Source: Propionivibrio sp.
Lineage (GTDB): Bacteria; Pseudomonadota; Gammaproteobacteria; Burkholderiales; Rhodocyclaceae
Assembly: GCA_017990155.1 (NCBI GenBank)
Contig: JAGNOM010000181.1
Span: 1 to 6,074 of the forward strand
Reading direction: 5' to 3'
Length of the DNA: 6,074 nucleotides
Part shown: piece after piece, positions 5,817 through 6,074 of the stretch
Layout of the letters: every line of letters starts with the position of its first letter
Numbering within the stretch: position 1 is the stretch's first letter
Translations under genes and position numbers: made by a program
The notes under the pieces: model-generated
Seen by the model: only the letters and a program-made list of their open reading frames with translations
What the model was told of the DNA's origin: nothing
The model's database searches: none

Positions 5817-6074
5817 TCAGTTGTCATCGATCGCTGCAGCGGTTCGGCGCGGCGCGATGGCGGCAAGAATGCCCTGCATCAACTGCAGCGGCGTCGGCGG
5901 GCAGCCGGGAATCGAGACGTCGACGGGGATGACATTGGAGACGCGGCCGCAGGACGCGTAGCTCTCGCCAAAGATCCCGCCGGTGCAACCGCAGTCGCCG
6001 ACGGCAACGACGATGCGCGGCTCGGGCGTGGCATCGTAGGCACGCTTGACGGCGGTCTCCATGTTCTTGGCGAC
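5817..6074 (-). CDS. NuoB / [NiFe]-hydrogenase III small-subunit-like protein, 5'-truncated by window edge
   Basis: These are the last 85 residues of an iron-sulfur protein of the NuoB/HycG/HyfI family (20-kDa subunit of complex I and small subunit of group 4 membrane-bound hydrogenases), which carries the [4Fe-4S] cluster nearest the active site or quinone. The frame is open beyond the ATG at 6062 to the window edge, so the N-terminal Cys pair is missing from view. Visible are VAVGDCGCTGGIF, whose Cys28 (fragment numbering) fits the third cluster ligand, and PVDVSIPGCPPTP, whose Cys58 fits the fourth; their spacing of 30 is close to that in E. coli NuoB. The chain stops about 25 residues after the last motif, as in short hydrogenase-III-type small subunits and unlike the longer HycG. 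A true complex I NuoB is less likely, because acyP rather than nuoC follows. Two further cysteines (30 and 42) are unusual. Hydrogenase activity cannot be judged without the large subunit. Confidence 0.85.
   Translation of the reverse strand, partial: VAKNMETAVKRAYDATPEPRIVVAVGDCGCTGGIFGESYASCGRVSNVIPVDVSIPGCPPTPLQLMQGILAAIAPRRTAAAIDDN

Noticed and set aside
5817..6062. Complete small iron-sulfur protein starting at 6062
   Set aside because: The residues encoded before this ATG continue the family alignment in an open frame, and the N-terminal cluster ligands would be missing, so the gene is truncated by the window, not short.

Overview
The window is an ordinary stretch of a GC-rich (roughly 60%) proteobacterial chromosome, most likely a betaproteobacterium. 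The DnaE sequence is close to the E. coli type (1165 versus 1160 residues, same landmarks). A Rhodocyclales-like host is my guess from the gene mix, not something the sequence proves. There are six protein genes, two of them cut by the window edges. I see no tRNA, rRNA, CRISPR array, insertion sequence or phage gene, and no gap between genes longer than 183 bases.

Layout: (1) 1-549 (+) is the C-terminal part of a ParA/MinD-type P-loop ATPase whose Walker A end lies before the window. (2) 657-1067 (-) encodes a small exported glycine-zipper protein with a Tyr/Pro/His-rich tail; it converges on the ParA gene and diverges from dnaE. (3) 1251-4748 (+) is complete dnaE, the replicative DNA polymerase III alpha subunit, filling more than half of the window. 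(4) A 35-base gap with a GC-rich hairpin separates dnaE from the convergent ahpC (4784-5386, -), a typical 2-Cys peroxiredoxin. (5) Upstream of ahpC on the same strand are acyP (5505-5810, -), an acylphosphatase, and (6) the 3' part of a NuoB/[NiFe]-hydrogenase-III small-subunit-like gene (5817-6074, -), only 6 bases before acyP.

The genes do not form one pathway. dnaE is a housekeeping replication gene, apparently transcribed alone. The hydrogenase-like gene and acyP are probably cotranscribed. ahpC, 118 bases further on with its own strong ribosome binding site, is probably an independent oxidative-stress gene or a loosely linked last gene.

I found no convincing new system. Points worth a second look are a possible leaderless dnaE start, the tight acyP/hydrogenase-like pair, the extra cysteines in that hydrogenase-like fragment, and the regular double glycine zipper with a tandem-repeat tail in the small exported protein.
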